A stretch of 64,000 nucleotides of DNA. It comes from Crotalaria pallida. Its lineage: Eukaryota > Streptophyta > Magnoliopsida > Fabales > Fabaceae. Under the pieces are notes generated by a model that was given only the letters and a program-made list of their open reading frames with translations, did not search any database and was not told the origin of the DNA. The position numbers were made by a program, and so were the translations under genes. Of the stretch, positions 40,274 through 52,877 are shown piece by piece; the first letter of the stretch is position 1, and every line of letters starts with the position of its first letter. The DNA lies in NCBI GenBank assembly GCA_037953625.1, contig CM075653.1:103333639-103397638 (forward strand), read 5' to 3'.

Positions 40274-42527
40274 ATGGGATCGTTCACTCCTGTTAATAAG
40301 TCAATATCTATTGACCTCAATGATTCGATGCAAGACACGCAAGATACTGACAAATGCCAACATTTTGCGTTGCGGTAAGCCTTATGCTACATATTACTAC
40401 TAGTTTTGATGAGATCAAATTATAGCTTTTCAAACAATATAGTCTTCGTTATCCAAGTTCCAGCTCTTTTTTTTAATATAACTTTTTATTGGAGTTGGAA
40501 ATGCTCTGCGTATCATTGGGTTATACGATTTGTCCTCTTTCACTTAGTTTATGGGTATCTTGTTGCTTACGTCTGCAATTAATTTATATTATTCTTATAA
40601 GATGAGATAGTGTCATATTTTTGTTTTTTTAATTTTTTTCCATTATAGAAAATTTAAAGATTTACAAATATTATCATTTTAAAGTTAGAAATCATCAATT
40701 GATCGATTAATACGCAGAAACATAAGATTATAGTAAGTATTCAAATGTCATCGGTGATGCCTAAATTAAGAAGTAATGGGTATTACATAATGATACGTGA
40801 TTTGTTTTAATTTGACAAAGGTTTATTGAAATTTAGGATTTGTTGTGCATATTTTATTTATTTATTTTAAATTGTGATCTGGCTTGACTTATGTGGAACT
40901 TAGTATACTTAACACATATATCATTTTCGTTATTTCAGCGGTTATGTATCTAATATGAGAGAAATGGACTGGAAGAAATGTTGGACTTTTCCTACTGAGT
41001 CCGAGGTGAGACTGTCATTTCCACCATTAAAAGTTCCACAATTTCGATGGTGGAATTGCGAAAGTTGCCCGAAAGAAACTGCTACTCATGGAACCAATGA
41101 TCAAAATCACCAAACAACAAGCTTCAACCTTGATGATGTAGTCAACATTTCTGACATCCAGCAAGTTCCAATGCCTGACAATATTGTTGCAGCAAGAGAT
41201 ATTGATTTGAATATACCTAGTAATCAAATCAAAATCATCGGTTTTATAAGAGTATTTTCTTTACTATTTCATAGCATACACATTGATTTTTTCTGCTTTC
41301 TTCAGACCCTGAGATTGGCTTGGAAAATAGTCTCAATCTCAATCTAATAGCATCAAGCATCCCATATCCAGAAGTTTGTCCAGACCTTGCACAAGAAGTA
41401 CACACAGAAAATAAAGGTAGGTTCAATGGAATAGAATTTCAAAGTCACGCACAAAGTTGGCAATTTATCTTAAAATTACTTTACAATAATAATGTTTTAA
41501 CTTCGAAGAGTCGAATTGAGAATTTTATTTTTTAGAAACAGGTCGTGAAGGTGATGAAGCTTATGTCGTGGAACAAGTTACTAGCAATCTCAACGATGAG
41601 CATCCAATTACGGGACATCTTCTTCTGAAATCGGCTACTCGTAGTGATGCAGTGGCTATGGGCAATACAGACAAGTTCACTCACTTGGTTCACAAGAAAC
41701 CTCGAAAGATAAGCTTAGTTACTGATATATTAAGAGAAAATCAAGATCCAAGGATGGACCTTGGACAGGGATCCACATCCCATCTTCATTTTAACATGTC
41801 TACAAATTCACAAGAAAAATCAATTTTACCTGATAAGGTGGATTTTCAAGAAGACGAGACTTTGACAAAGAGGGGTCGAGGTAGTAAAAGGAAGTTTCTT
41901 CCAGATGAAAAGAGCAAGGAACCGGTAGATATGCTCTTCCATAGGATCGAAAACAGAGTTCAAAACATAGAGAACGATGACAGAACAATTGAAATTGTTC
42001 CTGATAATAGATCTGAAGATGTTCCTATGGGTACAAGTTTGAAAGATGGCATGAAGGGCCACCAACATAAACCGGAACATGATAGAAGTCATACCATGTA
42101 TAAGAATGATATTGGAGAGAAGGAAGGTGCATTTGAAACTCCTTCAGGATTCTTTCCTCATGCATCCACTGAGAAAAGAATGGACAATTTTTCCAAAGGA
42201 AAAGGGAAAATGCTGCAAACTGATGTGGAACTTAGTATCCTTAACACAAATATGCCTACATCTCTGCTACTCCCTTCGGCACAAGTGGCAGCACCAAATG
42301 GAAAAGGATTTGAAGAGCGACTGTATCTATCTTCAAATTTGTATTCTTCAGTAGAGGCTTGCAGCAAAAAAGATACCAATCAATCAAAAAATTGGTTAAC
42401 TTTCTCATTACCCGAGGGCAGTTCGAAACGTCAGCTTATAAGGAAAGACAACGAACCCAATAGTTTGAGAGCTATCGGTCACATTACCAATTCTCTTTCT
42501 GGAAAAACGAAAAGGAGTTTATCTTGA
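40274..42527 (+). CDS. EMF1-like: EMF1-like (EMBRYONIC FLOWER 1-related) gene, four exons, truncated
   Basis: Proposed exons are 40274-40374, 40939-41219, 41306-41416 and 41536-42527. All introns are GT-AG, phases match, and the product has 494 residues. Recognition rests on the N-terminus: SISIDLND (residues 10-17), KKCWTFP (46-52), PPLKVPQFRWWNCESC (62-77), then RKISLVTDIL (about 221-230) and RGSKRKFLP (about 278-286), in the same order as plant EMF1. EMF1 is a plant-specific nuclear protein that acts with Polycomb to keep flowering and seed genes silent. Family members are usually about 1000 residues or more, so the C-terminal half is missing here. The stop TGA (42525-42527) is followed two bases later by a donor-like GTAAGG. 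It is either a truncated paralogue or pseudogene, or a gene whose 3' exons were displaced by the retrotransposon at 42996. Confidence 0.8.
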
Positions 42528-42995
42528 AGTAAGGACCAATATAAGTCACCCTTTTTCAAACTCTTTTTCTTAATAAAAAGTTTTATTTCTTTGTTTTCCA
42601 TGTAATTTTTTAATATTAAGAGTAGAACGTTAAATTGTTATGGAGATTGGTGTTAGTTGTTTTCATTTGCCTTGCCTATAATTTCTAGTTTATGAACACG
42701 TTTGAGCATCAACCAATTATTAAATTATAGTATATTAATCAATTATGTACTTCAATATTTTCTTAAAAAGTTTGCTTTGTGAAACATTTTGATTTTTTGA
42801 ACCAGAAATTGACTACTTAGATAGCTGCATATTAATAACTACTTTGTAGGTTGATCTAATTCTTCTAACAAGTCAAAGTAATCCTATAGACTATCAAGCA
42901 TTTATGCACCCAATATATTTTATAGATTTTCTTATGCATTCACATCTAGTTTAATTGTTTGACAAGGGAGAGAATAGTATATGTATTGTTCAAGC
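42528..42995 (+). other. 3' flank of the EMF1-like gene
   Basis: AT-rich, no coding signal. An AATAAAAAG sequence about 45 bp after the stop could serve polyadenylation. It ends at the Tat copy 2 insertion (flanking bases CAAGC, 42991-42995; the matching TSD copy is not in the window). Confidence 0.55.
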
Positions 42996-43633
42996 TGTAG
43001 GGTCTGCCGACCATATACGGACTCAAGTCTTACCAAAGGGATTCTCTAAGGGCACTTCCCTCGGTTTACAAGGCATGAACGTCCCTTGCTCGGACTCATG
43101 GACTCCGAGCATACCAAAGGACCAGGCTCGGACTTGATGGGGCCGAGCCTTACAATCGGTCCTCAACCCATCAGGCTCGGGACTCTAGGGCCGAGATATA
43201 CCATCGGCTTGTGGATACACTCAGTCTCATCAAGGCTTCTTATCCCTTCCGCAAATCTCTCCTAGATTCTTGCAACAGCCTAGACATGAGATCTTCAGCT
43301 GATTCTAACCAGATTCCCAGAGCATAATCCTCCGATATTATCTCTTAGAATCCTGGTTCAGCACAACTCTGATACAGGGCCCAAACGACCCATATCAGCC
43401 TCCTCCAAACCCTATAAATAGCTCATTACAACTAGGGTTTCAGGTACGTACTCTCATCCCTAAGTTGACACTCTGCACACACATGTTGACTAGGGAGACC
43501 CTGCTTTTCCCAACTGGAACTGCAGAAATACCACAAAGTCACACATTAATACTTGATCCTCTCTTGGGCTCCTGGTTTCCATAATCTTGAGCACTTAGAG
43601 GGTTAAGGACATCTAGTGTTCTAGGACACTACA
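42996..43633 (+). repeat. Tat copy 2, 5' LTR
   Basis: 638 bp, TGTAGGGTCTGCCGACC to GGACACTACA, the plus-strand counterpart of the copy 1 LTR. The CCCTATAAATAGCTC block (43411-43425) is the likely TATA region. Confidence 0.9.
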
Positions 43634-43634
43634 T

Positions 43635-43650
43635 TGGCGCCGTCTGTGGG
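43635..43650 (+). promoter_or_regulatory. Tat copy 2 primer-binding site
   Basis: TGGCGCCGTCTGTGGG lies one base after the 5' LTR. Confidence 0.8.
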
Positions 43651-43686
43651 AAACGAATAACTAGTATTCCCATATCCACTTTTCTC

Positions 43687-44784
43687 ATGGCAAACGGTAA
43701 GGGCAAGGACAATCAAGAAGATCTTTGCCGTCGCCTCCGTGGGAGGCCACCTAAGAATGGAGGAAATGCTAGGGACAGAATCTCCCCAGGAGGACCAACT
43801 AAAGGCAATCAGGCTAGTGTTCCTCCAGTTCCGCCAGTTCCTCTGGTTGTTCAGGCACAAGCCACGGTTCCTCCGGTTGTTCAGGCACAAGCCACTGTTC
43901 CTCCCCTCATGGAAGGCGGTGGAGGGCGATCCAACCCCCGCACTGTACCTGATGGCCATGTTTCAGAATGGCATGATACTGCAGATTCTGGACCACATCA
44001 ATCTCGGAGGGCCCCTGCTGGATCACGAACTGGTGAGGATCGGCGAGTTGAGCGTTCCACTCATCGTGATTATTCCCGAGCCGAGCGATCTGACAGGGAA
44101 ATACCTCATTTGACTAGGGGTCGTTTTGGAACGCTTCAAGGTGGTCAACGTTCTGAAACAGAGGGTAGATCTTACATGACTACCTCTTCGGCCCGAAGGA
44201 GAGAAGAGTCAATCATGGAAATCTTGAGGACTCAGACTTCTTTGATTGAGAAACAGAATCAAGCTATTGTCACTCTTCAGCAGCAGAGCATGGCAAGATT
44301 AGCCGAGCAAGGCCCACACACTGCTCTCGGCAACCCGAGCAATCTTCCACCACCCCCACCCCTCAACCAGAACATGGTTCCTGAACGTGTTACTGGGGAA
44401 CCTCATCCTGGACACCCTTTCACACTTGAGATTATGGCATTCCAAACCCCGCAGACTTATGTGGGCCATCAAAACATCCCTCGGTACACTGGGACAACTG
44501 ATCCGATGGACCACATTGCGGCTTACGAGTCCTCAATGATGTTTTATGGAGGAGGGGATTTTATGAAGTGCCGAGCTTTCTCAATGACTCTAGGCTCGGC
44601 ACCTGCTAATTCAATCCACTCATGGGCCGAGCTTAGAAGAGCATTCCTAAACAGATACACAGCCAATATGTCACAGCCGAAATCAGATCATTCATTAGCT
44701 GGAGTCGCACAGAGACCTGACGAGTCTCTATGCGACTACCTAGCTCGGTACCAACAAGAGGGCAGTGGCATATCAGGTCTGTAA
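43687..44784 (+). pseudogene. gag: Tat copy 2 Gag N-terminal and capsid part
   Basis: ATG 43687 (MANGKGKDNQEDLCRRLRGR), 365 residues, ending at TAA 44782-44784 where copy 1 has Gln. It covers the disordered N-terminus and most of the capsid. A seven-residue stretch found in copy 1 (LRWFDSL) is missing in frame near 44600. Confidence 0.88.
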
Positions 44785-46716
44785 TCTGGAGTATCTGTTC
44801 TCTTGCTCACTCAAGGGTTGCGAGATGGAGATTTCAAGGATTGTTTGATTGGAGAACCACCAAAGGACATGGCCGAGCTCAGGGAAAGGTCCAGGAAGTT
44901 TGTTAATATGGAAGAATTCCACAGAATCAGTACTGTGGCAAGGGGGAAGGAAGAGCGTCATGAGCAACGCCCTCGTCAAAACGATCCTCGTCAAAGTGAT
45001 CGTTTTCAAGATAGTAGGGGGAGGAAGGACAAAAGAGAAAGAGAAAGAGGAGAAAAATTGCCCCCTAAAGGTAAGTATGATGAGTATACCCAGCTTACAA
45101 TCCCGAGGAGTCAAATCCTTCGTGAGACTATGCACACCGAGATGCGCAATATCACTCGGCCTCCAACTTTGAGAAGAGCTGCTCAAAAGGATAAAATGAA
45201 ATATTGCGACCATCATGGCAGATGGGGGCATACCACCGACCAGTGTACTATGCTAAAGGACTTGATTGAGGAAATGGTAAGGGATGGAAAGCTTCAACAA
45301 TACATCGGCGAAGCATTGCGGAAGCATGCTAAGAAAAGAAGTCATTCCCCACCTAGATCCGAGAAGAAACAAAGGAACAGAAGCCCTTCACCACCTGCAG
45401 GGGGAGCCTCTACCCTAGTGTCCGAGAAGGATAAGGGTCGAGAGACTTTCCTGATCAATACCATTGCTGGAGGATTTGCAGGTGGAGGGGAAAGAAGAGG
45501 TGATCAAAAGAAGTATGTGGGGCAAGTCCTTTCGGTGGCTAGCCGACCGATCCAAAAGCCCAAAAAGAAGAACGTTGTCATCAGCTTCAGTGACGAGGAT
45601 TTCGCTGACATTATCCAAGACCACAATGATCCAATGATAGTTACAGCCAGGCTCGACAACTACGAAGTAAAAAGGATTCTCGTTGATCAGGGGAGTTCAG
45701 CAGACATTATGTTCGTGGATCTGTTTGAGGCCTTGAAGTTGAAAAGATCTGACCTAACTCCGCTCGAGAGAAGTTTGATTGGCTTTACGGGGCATTCGAT
45801 TGTTCCCCTAGGCCACATCCATCTCCCAGTAACCATGGGGGAACAACCATATGCTCGAACTGAGATAGTGAAGTTTCTAGTTGTCCAGGCCCCGTCGGCG
45901 TACAACGCCATCCTTGGCCGTACGACACTCCAATATTTTGGTGCCATTGTATCAACTGTCCACCTAGCTATGAAGTTTCCAGGGTCTGACGACAAGGTGG
46001 TAACGGTACGTTCTGAACAAGAGCTGGCTCGGAAGTGCTATAATATCAGCCTGGGTAAACTGAAGCTGGATGATGATGAGAAGATTATGCAAGAACCACT
46101 CAACAAGGGAAGTGTTAACCTGGCAGATCTTGATGTAAGGGAAGAGGATGAAACTAGGCCAACCCCTCAGGGGGACTTCAAGAAGGTAATTTTGGGCTCT
46201 GATCCATCCCGTTGTGTCAAAATTGGTGTTGGCCTTGCTGAGGAAGTTGAAAGAGAACTGACAGAGCTGCTAGTAGAAAACAAAGACTTGTTTGCCTGGA
46301 CCTTGGTAGACATGCCAGGAATCGACCCGAATTTCATCTGCCACAAATTAAGTGTGTATCCTGGCACCAAGCCAGTTTGTCAGAAGAAAAGACGAGTCGG
46401 AAGCGAGAAGGCTCAAGTAACAGAAGAAAAGGTTGTCGAGCTGCTTGAAGCAGGGTTTATCAGAGAAGTGGTATACACTGATTGGTTGGCTAATCCCGTA
46501 CTGGTCAAGAAGTCCAATGGAAAATGGAGGATGTGCGTGGATTATACAGACTTGAACAAGGTCTTCCCCAAGGACCAATACCCACTTCCCTGCATAGACA
46601 AATTAGTAGATAGCTCGGCAGGATATCAGAGGCTATCCTTCATGGACGCTTATTTGGGTTACAATCAGATCTCGATGTATCCCCCGGATCAGGTGAAGAC
46701 TTCATTCGTCACGTAA
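44785..46716 (+). pseudogene. gag-pol: Tat copy 2 Gag C-terminus, protease and start of RT
   Basis: This continues in the same frame after the first stop. It contains the CCHC-like knuckle CDHHGRWGHTTDQC, the protease DQGSSADIMF and the N-terminal RT blocks (WRMCVDYTDLNKV, FMDAYLGYNQ). It ends at TAA 46714-46716, a Glu codon in copy 1. Confidence 0.9.
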
Positions 46717-49071
46717 AATGCTACATATTGTTACAATGTTATGCCCTTCGGACTTAAGAACGCTGGTGCAACCTAACAGCGAATGATGAACAAGGTGTTC
46801 GGCTCACTGATTGGGCCCAGAATGGAGGTATACATCGACGATATGATTGCAAAGAGCTTGAAGGAATCTGACCATGCTAAGGATTTGAAGGTCATCTTGG
46901 GTAGGATTCGGCAGTTTAATATGAGGTTGAATCCGGAAAAATGCACCTTTGGGGTTCCTGCAGGTTCATTCCTCGGATTTATGCTCACTGAACGAGGAAT
47001 CGAGGCAAATATAGAGAAGTGCCGAGCCATCCTCGAGATGAAGAGTCCATCTGATATCAAAGGTGTACAACAGCTGGCAGGTCGGGTTGCGGCTCTTTCC
47101 AGATTTCTATCTCAATCAGCTCGAAAGGCCTTACCTTGGTACCAACTGCTGAGGAAGGAAAAGGAAAAGACGTTTGAATGGAACGAAGCATGCGAAAAGG
47201 CCTTCACTGACCTTAAGCAATACCTGGCATCCCCTCCAATCTTATCTATTCCTGTAACTGGAGAGATTTTGTTCCTTTACTTGTCAGTGGGTGATACAGT
47301 TGTCAATTCGGTTCTAGTTCGAGAAGAATCAAGCAAAGAATCCCCGGTTTATTTCGTCAGCCGAGCACTTCAGGGACTAGAGCTGAGGTATCAGAAGGTG
47401 GAAAAATTGGCATTTTGTTTGGTTATCACGGCCAGAAGACTGCGTCAATACTTCCAGAGCCACCACATCAAGGTCAGAACAGCTCAGCCGATCCGTCAGA
47501 TTCTTCAAAAACCAGACTTGGCAGGCAGAATGGTGACTTGGGCCATTGAACTTTCCGAGTTCGACATCACTTTCGAACCTAGGAAGGCAATGAAGTCCCA
47601 GGTCCTAGCTGATTTTCTCACCGAGTTTGCTGAGCCATTAACGAGCTCAAACTTGGACTGGAGCATTTATGTCGATGGGTCGAGCAACAAGCTCGGAGTA
47701 GGTGCTGGAATAATCCTGGAGAATTCCGAGGGAGTTACCCTGGAATATTCTTTGAAGTTCGGGTTTCCTACTTCAAATAACCAGGCGGAATATGAAGCCG
47801 TAATGGCTAGTCTAAGGATGGCGAAAGAAGTAGGGGCCCGAGTAGTGAAGATTTTCAGCGATTCTCAGTTGGTGGTTTCGCAAGTTAAAGGTGATTATCA
47901 AGCCAAGGAACCCATCCTCCAAAAGTATCTGGAGAAGGAGAAGTTTCTATCTTCAGAGTTTGCCAAGGTCGAATTCTGCCACATCCCAAGGGAAAGCAAT
48001 GGCCGAGCGGACATTCTTTCCAAACTTGCTTCAACAAAAGGCCCTGGAAACAACAAAACGTTGATCCAAGAAATAGTGCACGGACCTAGCGTCGTCCTCT
48101 CCGTTTCGGTAGATCCAAGTTGGACTGCCGCAATCACGAGTTACTTGGAACAAGGAATTTTGCCAATTGATCCAATCGAAGCCAAGAAACTCGTCAGGAA
48201 AGCATCACAGTTTGCTATGGTTGAAGGAGTTTTGTTTCGCCGAGGGGTCAGTGGCCCCATGCTCAGATGTTTAGATCCCGCTGAAGCAAAACAGACACTG
48301 GAAGAGGTTCACGGGGGTATCGGAAGTCATCATGTCGGGGGGAAATCATTGGCCAAAAAGATTCTCAAGGCAAGGTACTACTGGCCGACCCTTCAGCAAG
48401 ATGCGATCAATCATGTGAAGAGATGTGAAAAGTATCAGTTCCACAACGATGTGTATCAGAAGCCGACCGAGGAACTCCACTCACTCTCATCTCCCTATCC
48501 CTTCTATCAATGGGGAATGGATTTGATTGGCCAGTTCCCCACCGCGCTAGGACAACTAAAGTGGGTGATAGTGGCTATTGACTACGTTACCAAGTGGATT
48601 GAAGCTGAGCCTCTAGCAACTATTTCGTCGGCCAAGGTTCAGAAGTTCTTTAAGAGACAGGTCGTGGCTCGGTTTGGAGTGCCGCAAGTTCTGGTGACTG
48701 ACAATGGAACTCAATTTGCAGCAAAGGCATTCCAAGACTTGGTCAATGCTTTAAACATTGACCACTACTTTTCCTCGGTCGAGCACCCTCAGACCAATGG
48801 ACAAGTAGAATCAGTGAACCGAACTATCATCCAAGGAATCAAGAAGAGGCTTATCGGTGCAAAAGGAAATTGGCTGGAGAATTTGCATGAAGTGCTTTGG
48901 TCATATCGCACCACCATACAGACTTCGACAGGAGAAACTCCTTATTGGCTCACTTACGGTTGCGACGCAGTCATCCCGATAGAAAGGATCATCCCTTCAT
49001 TCCGAGCCATGCAACAACTGAACCCCCTCAACAACACTTTACTGTGTGAGGACCTCGTTCTATTAGAATAA
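46717..49071 (+). pseudogene. pol: Tat copy 2 RT, both RNase H domains and most of integrase
   Basis: Same frame again; a further TAA at 46774-46776 replaces Tyr, and the long open part is 46783-49071 (762 residues). It holds RT YIDDM, RNase H, the second RNase H (IYVDGSSN, NNQAEYEAVM, KIFSDSQLV) and the integrase zinc finger. In the zinc finger the second Cys of the CxxC pair reads Tyr (RCEKYQFH against KCDKCQFH in copy 1), a likely inactivating change. The integrase core has VTDNGTQF and HPQTNGQVES. It ends at TAA 49069-49071. Confidence 0.9.
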
Positions 49072-49419
49072 GTCAGAGATCTAGCCGCCGAACGGGAAAG
49101 ACATGCTAAGCTTATGCAAGCGAAAGGGTATAATCGTTCGGTAGTACCCAGAGAGTTCGAGGTAGGCGACCTCGTCCTAAGAAGAGCTGACATTGGCCTC
49201 AAGAACGCTAAGGACGAGAAACTGGCTCAAAACTGGGAAGGGCCATCCCGAGTAGTTTCCAAAATGGGAACAGGAGCCTACAAGCTCGAAACTCTCTCGG
49301 GTGCTATCATCAACAACACATGGAACGTGGCAAAACTTAGAGCATATTTCAGTTTGAGTTTTTATTTCGTTTCAATTTTATTTCAATTGTTTTTTGTTTC
49401 ATTACATTTGCTTTGTTAG
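49072..49419 (+). pseudogene. pol: Tat copy 2 integrase C-terminal tail
   Basis: In frame after the fourth stop. It matches the copy 1 tail (VVPREFEVGDLVLRRADIGLKN, then WNV.KLRAY). The stop that ends copy 1 after AYYS is lost here, so the frame runs on to 49419 with unrelated residues. Confidence 0.85.
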
Positions 49420-49846
49420 GATTATTTTTGATGATGGTGTACGCTCGGTGGAACTCCGAGCCCATTGTATTTACTGCTTCGAAAAAATAAAAGTTCTATT
49501 ATTGAATTCATTGTATTTACGTACTTTTCCTCATAACCGACTAGCCACCATTTATGACGCGAACGATTATAAACAGCTCAAACAAGAGCTTATAACTCGT
49601 CAAGTACTTTAAAAAGATTCCCGATTCAAACATGATTTATCTTAAAAATCATTTTACATCGCGGATAGAGGAACCCACCTCGGCTAAAGTGCTGGAGTTC
49701 CGAGGTCTTAACACTTGAATTCTTAACCAAAAGAACAAAAAGAAGCATAATATGATAGCGGATATTTTAAAATATTCAAAGAAAGTTACAGCAATGAGGA
49801 TCAAACCCATCTGTTGGGGCAAATACAAAAGCTAAAAAGCAAAAAT

Positions 49847-50203
49847 CTACTCTATATCAGATAGAGCGACGCTTTCTGGATCAAACTTGTCCTCTTCCTC
49901 CTCTTCATCTTCGGCAACCTCGGTCCCATCTTCCTCGGTGTCTTCAGCAAAGTGGTCGGGTAGATCACTACCACCCATGTCTATTGCAACCCCATTCTCG
50001 CCCACAATCTGACCATTCTTAACAGAAAAATTGGGATCAACACCCTTGGTCACAAGGCCAGGATTCAGGATGCGAAGTTGCTCGGCAGTGTTGAGGAAGG
50101 AATCTTCAATTGCATGATCCCAATTGTAAAGATTCTCCTTGGCTGCTCTTTTATGCTTAAGAGCTTTTGCCTTCATTTTGTCCAAGGAGGCTCGGAGTCC
50201 AGC
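49847..50203 (-). pseudogene. Tat copy 2 antisense gene, C-terminal part of exon 3
   Basis: Minus-strand homologue of the end of 27065-28295. It includes KALKHKRAAKENLYNWDHAIEDSF, NPGLVTKGVDPNF and an acidic C-terminus ending ALSDIE. The solo LTR at 50204-52877 separates it from the rest of its exon; removing it with one TSD copy keeps the frame. Confidence 0.8.
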
Positions 50204-52877
50204 TGTAACACCTAGGTTTAAATACCCTTTATTACCCTTAGAAAAATAGCAAATTTAAAATTTTCTTTTTAACTTATAAAATCTTCCGTCGAACGGACGG
50301 AGTTTTGTTTGTTTTTAGGACTTTCCAAAATTCTGATTTTTCCTACGACCTGATAAATAATAACATTTCCAAATTTCAAAGCCAGCAGGGCTATATACAT
50401 ATATCACAACTAGTGCAACATCGTGAACGCATCAGAATATCAGAGTATGAAGCATCAGAGTAAAGCGAAAATATTAACAAGTTGTGGAAAACAGTACTTT
50501 TCCCAAAAACAGACTCCTACCCAAAAGGAGTCGTCCTGGGCCCCCAAAAAGCTATTTACAAAATATACAACAAAAATGAATCATATCATTTCATCGGGCC
50601 CAGGACATTCCCATGTCCTACATAGATATAAGTAACCTACTCTCCCTGTGAGGGAGAGTACTCCTGCTCGGCCTGATCAAGTGCAAACTCTTCCTCAGTA
50701 CCTGTGGAGATAGTAAGGAGTGAGTATTACACATAAAATGGGGAAGCAGTTTCCAATTACGACATAATGCTATACCAAGTCAAACACATTTAACAATTTA
50801 ATCACAATATAATAAGACTCAACATATCACAATTTATTATCAAGTGTTTCATTGGTTTCTCAATTCAACTTTTACCTCTTCATTCTCATGCATTAATTTC
50901 ACAAAGTCTTTTATTCTCATTTCACAATTTATAACCACATTCCTCATTCAGTGTGTCCCAGTCACGTCTTTACTGCGTTCGCACCCAATGCGCGATCACG
51001 ACTTACCACGTCTGTACAACACTCCCGGTTACAACCGGTTTGCATCACTAGGAATTTAACGCTCCTGCCAGGAATTTGGCACACCCAAGGGTCTCTCGCT
51101 CAACCAGGACTTTCTCACCCAAAAGGCTTCACCCTATTAAGCTATGCTATCACATAATTTCCACATTTCAAATTACATTCAGTTATTTGAATTCGTTCAA
51201 TTTTCCACATTCTCAATACATTTTATTCCATTTATTTTGGCAGTGAATTGAGTCTTGGTGCATTGATGCCTAACAGGGCATTTGGACCTAATGGGAATTT
51301 AGCCTGGTGAGAACTCGACCCTTGGGTATTTGGTACACCCGGCAGGGGCACCTAGTCTACCAATGCACCAATTCTCAATTCAACTGCACTTTCCATTATC
51401 ATTTATTTCATACTTAATTATCATTCTTTGCCTTTGATTTTAATCAACATCATATCTCATTCATTTAACAAAATAAGCACTTAAATCATAAACATCACCA
51501 AATATTAAAATGAAGCATATTATCATCTAATTATTTTCCCTATGTCATAAGTTCTATTTTAATAATTATCCTATAATATAACAACCTAAACTAACACATA
51601 ACTCTTAGTACCCATTATATGCATATTGTAAACTAAACCCCAGAGTAAGGTAATACTCACTATAACCCACTCCTTACCTCAAAAATAGCAAGAAGAAAAT
51701 GAAACCGTTGTGTGCCCTAGCTCAAAACCTTGGAACCTTGAATTTCCTAAGTTTTGCTTGCCACCTCAACAAGGATATGATCAAGTGATGATAAACAACT
51801 CTATTTGGGAAAGTACAAGATGGTTGATCCTTGCTCTTATCTTGGCTTGGATTGGGAAGCATGAAATAGAGCTCCTACATATTCATGAGTGCAAGAAACC
51901 CTAAGGAATTTAAATACCACTTTCATGAACTAAAAAGAGTTGGAAAGGAAATTAATATTATGACATAGAGCTCTACTTACTCCAAGAAATGGTGGAATTT
52001 GAAAACCAAGAAGGAGAAGGGAGGGAGCCACACGTGAGATCAAGGAAGGAGAGGGAATGCAAATTTCAACCAACTTCCATGGTGAATGCTTGATGGGGTT
52101 TGATGATTTTGGGTTTGAGGTGCCCAAAAATCAAGTGTTTGATGATGAATGGGTGATGGAAGTGTTCTTGGAGCTTGAGAGAAATGATGGAGGTGATGAG
52201 AGTGAAATGGTGATGAAGGGTGGTAGAATGAAGTGTTTTTGATGCCATATACTCAGCCTTGGGGGCAGCACCAATCATGTGGCCAGAATTTGAAACTTAG
52301 CCACCAAGTTGGATTTGGACGGTCCAGATCTAATCTGGTCTGCGCCGCGCGCCTGGGCGCACGTCTGGCGCTCCTGAGCGCGACAACAGCATCAGCACCA
52401 AGCTGGTGCATGGCTGATGCGCCAGATGCTGGTTGGGGGAAGAATTGGCGCGCCAACACGAAATTGGTGGGTGGCTGGTGCCTCAAGGGCGCGCCTGGGC
52501 GCACGATGAGCCCGCCTAGGCGAAAAACCTCCTGGCTCCTCGCTGTAACTTTTTCGTTTGCCGTCGGATCGGGTCCAAATTTTTAGACAAGCTTCTTAAC
52601 CCCATGAACTTCATATCCAACGGTGGAATTTATTTTCTTAGCATCCTATAATAAATTTCTAATTTTCTCTTTTCGGTTGATTTCCAACATCTAAAACGCC
52701 GATTTAACTCCCGATTTCGCTTACATAATTTCGCTCGAAGCCACAAGTGCCTTCTATACAACCCCTAGGACTTATAATTACTACTCACCTATCTCCCAAA
52801 ATTAGTTAAGTCATTATTCCAATTATTTTTAGGTTTTAATAATAATTTCTCTTAAAAATAAGGCTTAGGATGTTACA
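50204..52877 (-). mobile_element. Solo LTR (gypsy type) inside the Tat antisense gene
   Basis: 2674 bp, TGTAACACC...GATGTTACA, with perfect TSD CCAGC (50199-50203, 52878-52882). Orientation comes from a donor GAG|GTAAGG reading on the minus strand (intron from 51677) and an acceptor CTCCACAG (50702-50704), the same arrangement as in the other long LTRs. It holds a GC-rich palindrome cluster at about 52336-52520. The downstream exon would encode a short acidic peptide (EEEFALDQAEQEY) with no ATG. Confidence 0.9.

Noticed and set aside
50423..50635. Short ORFs within the solo LTR 50204-52877 (also 50844-51157)
   Set aside because: Opposite to the inferred LTR orientation and without any recognisable feature.
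52253..52586. Overlapping ORFs of 83 and 117 residues on both strands
   Set aside because: The GC-rich palindromic stretch has few stops on either strand; no homology or start context supports a gene.
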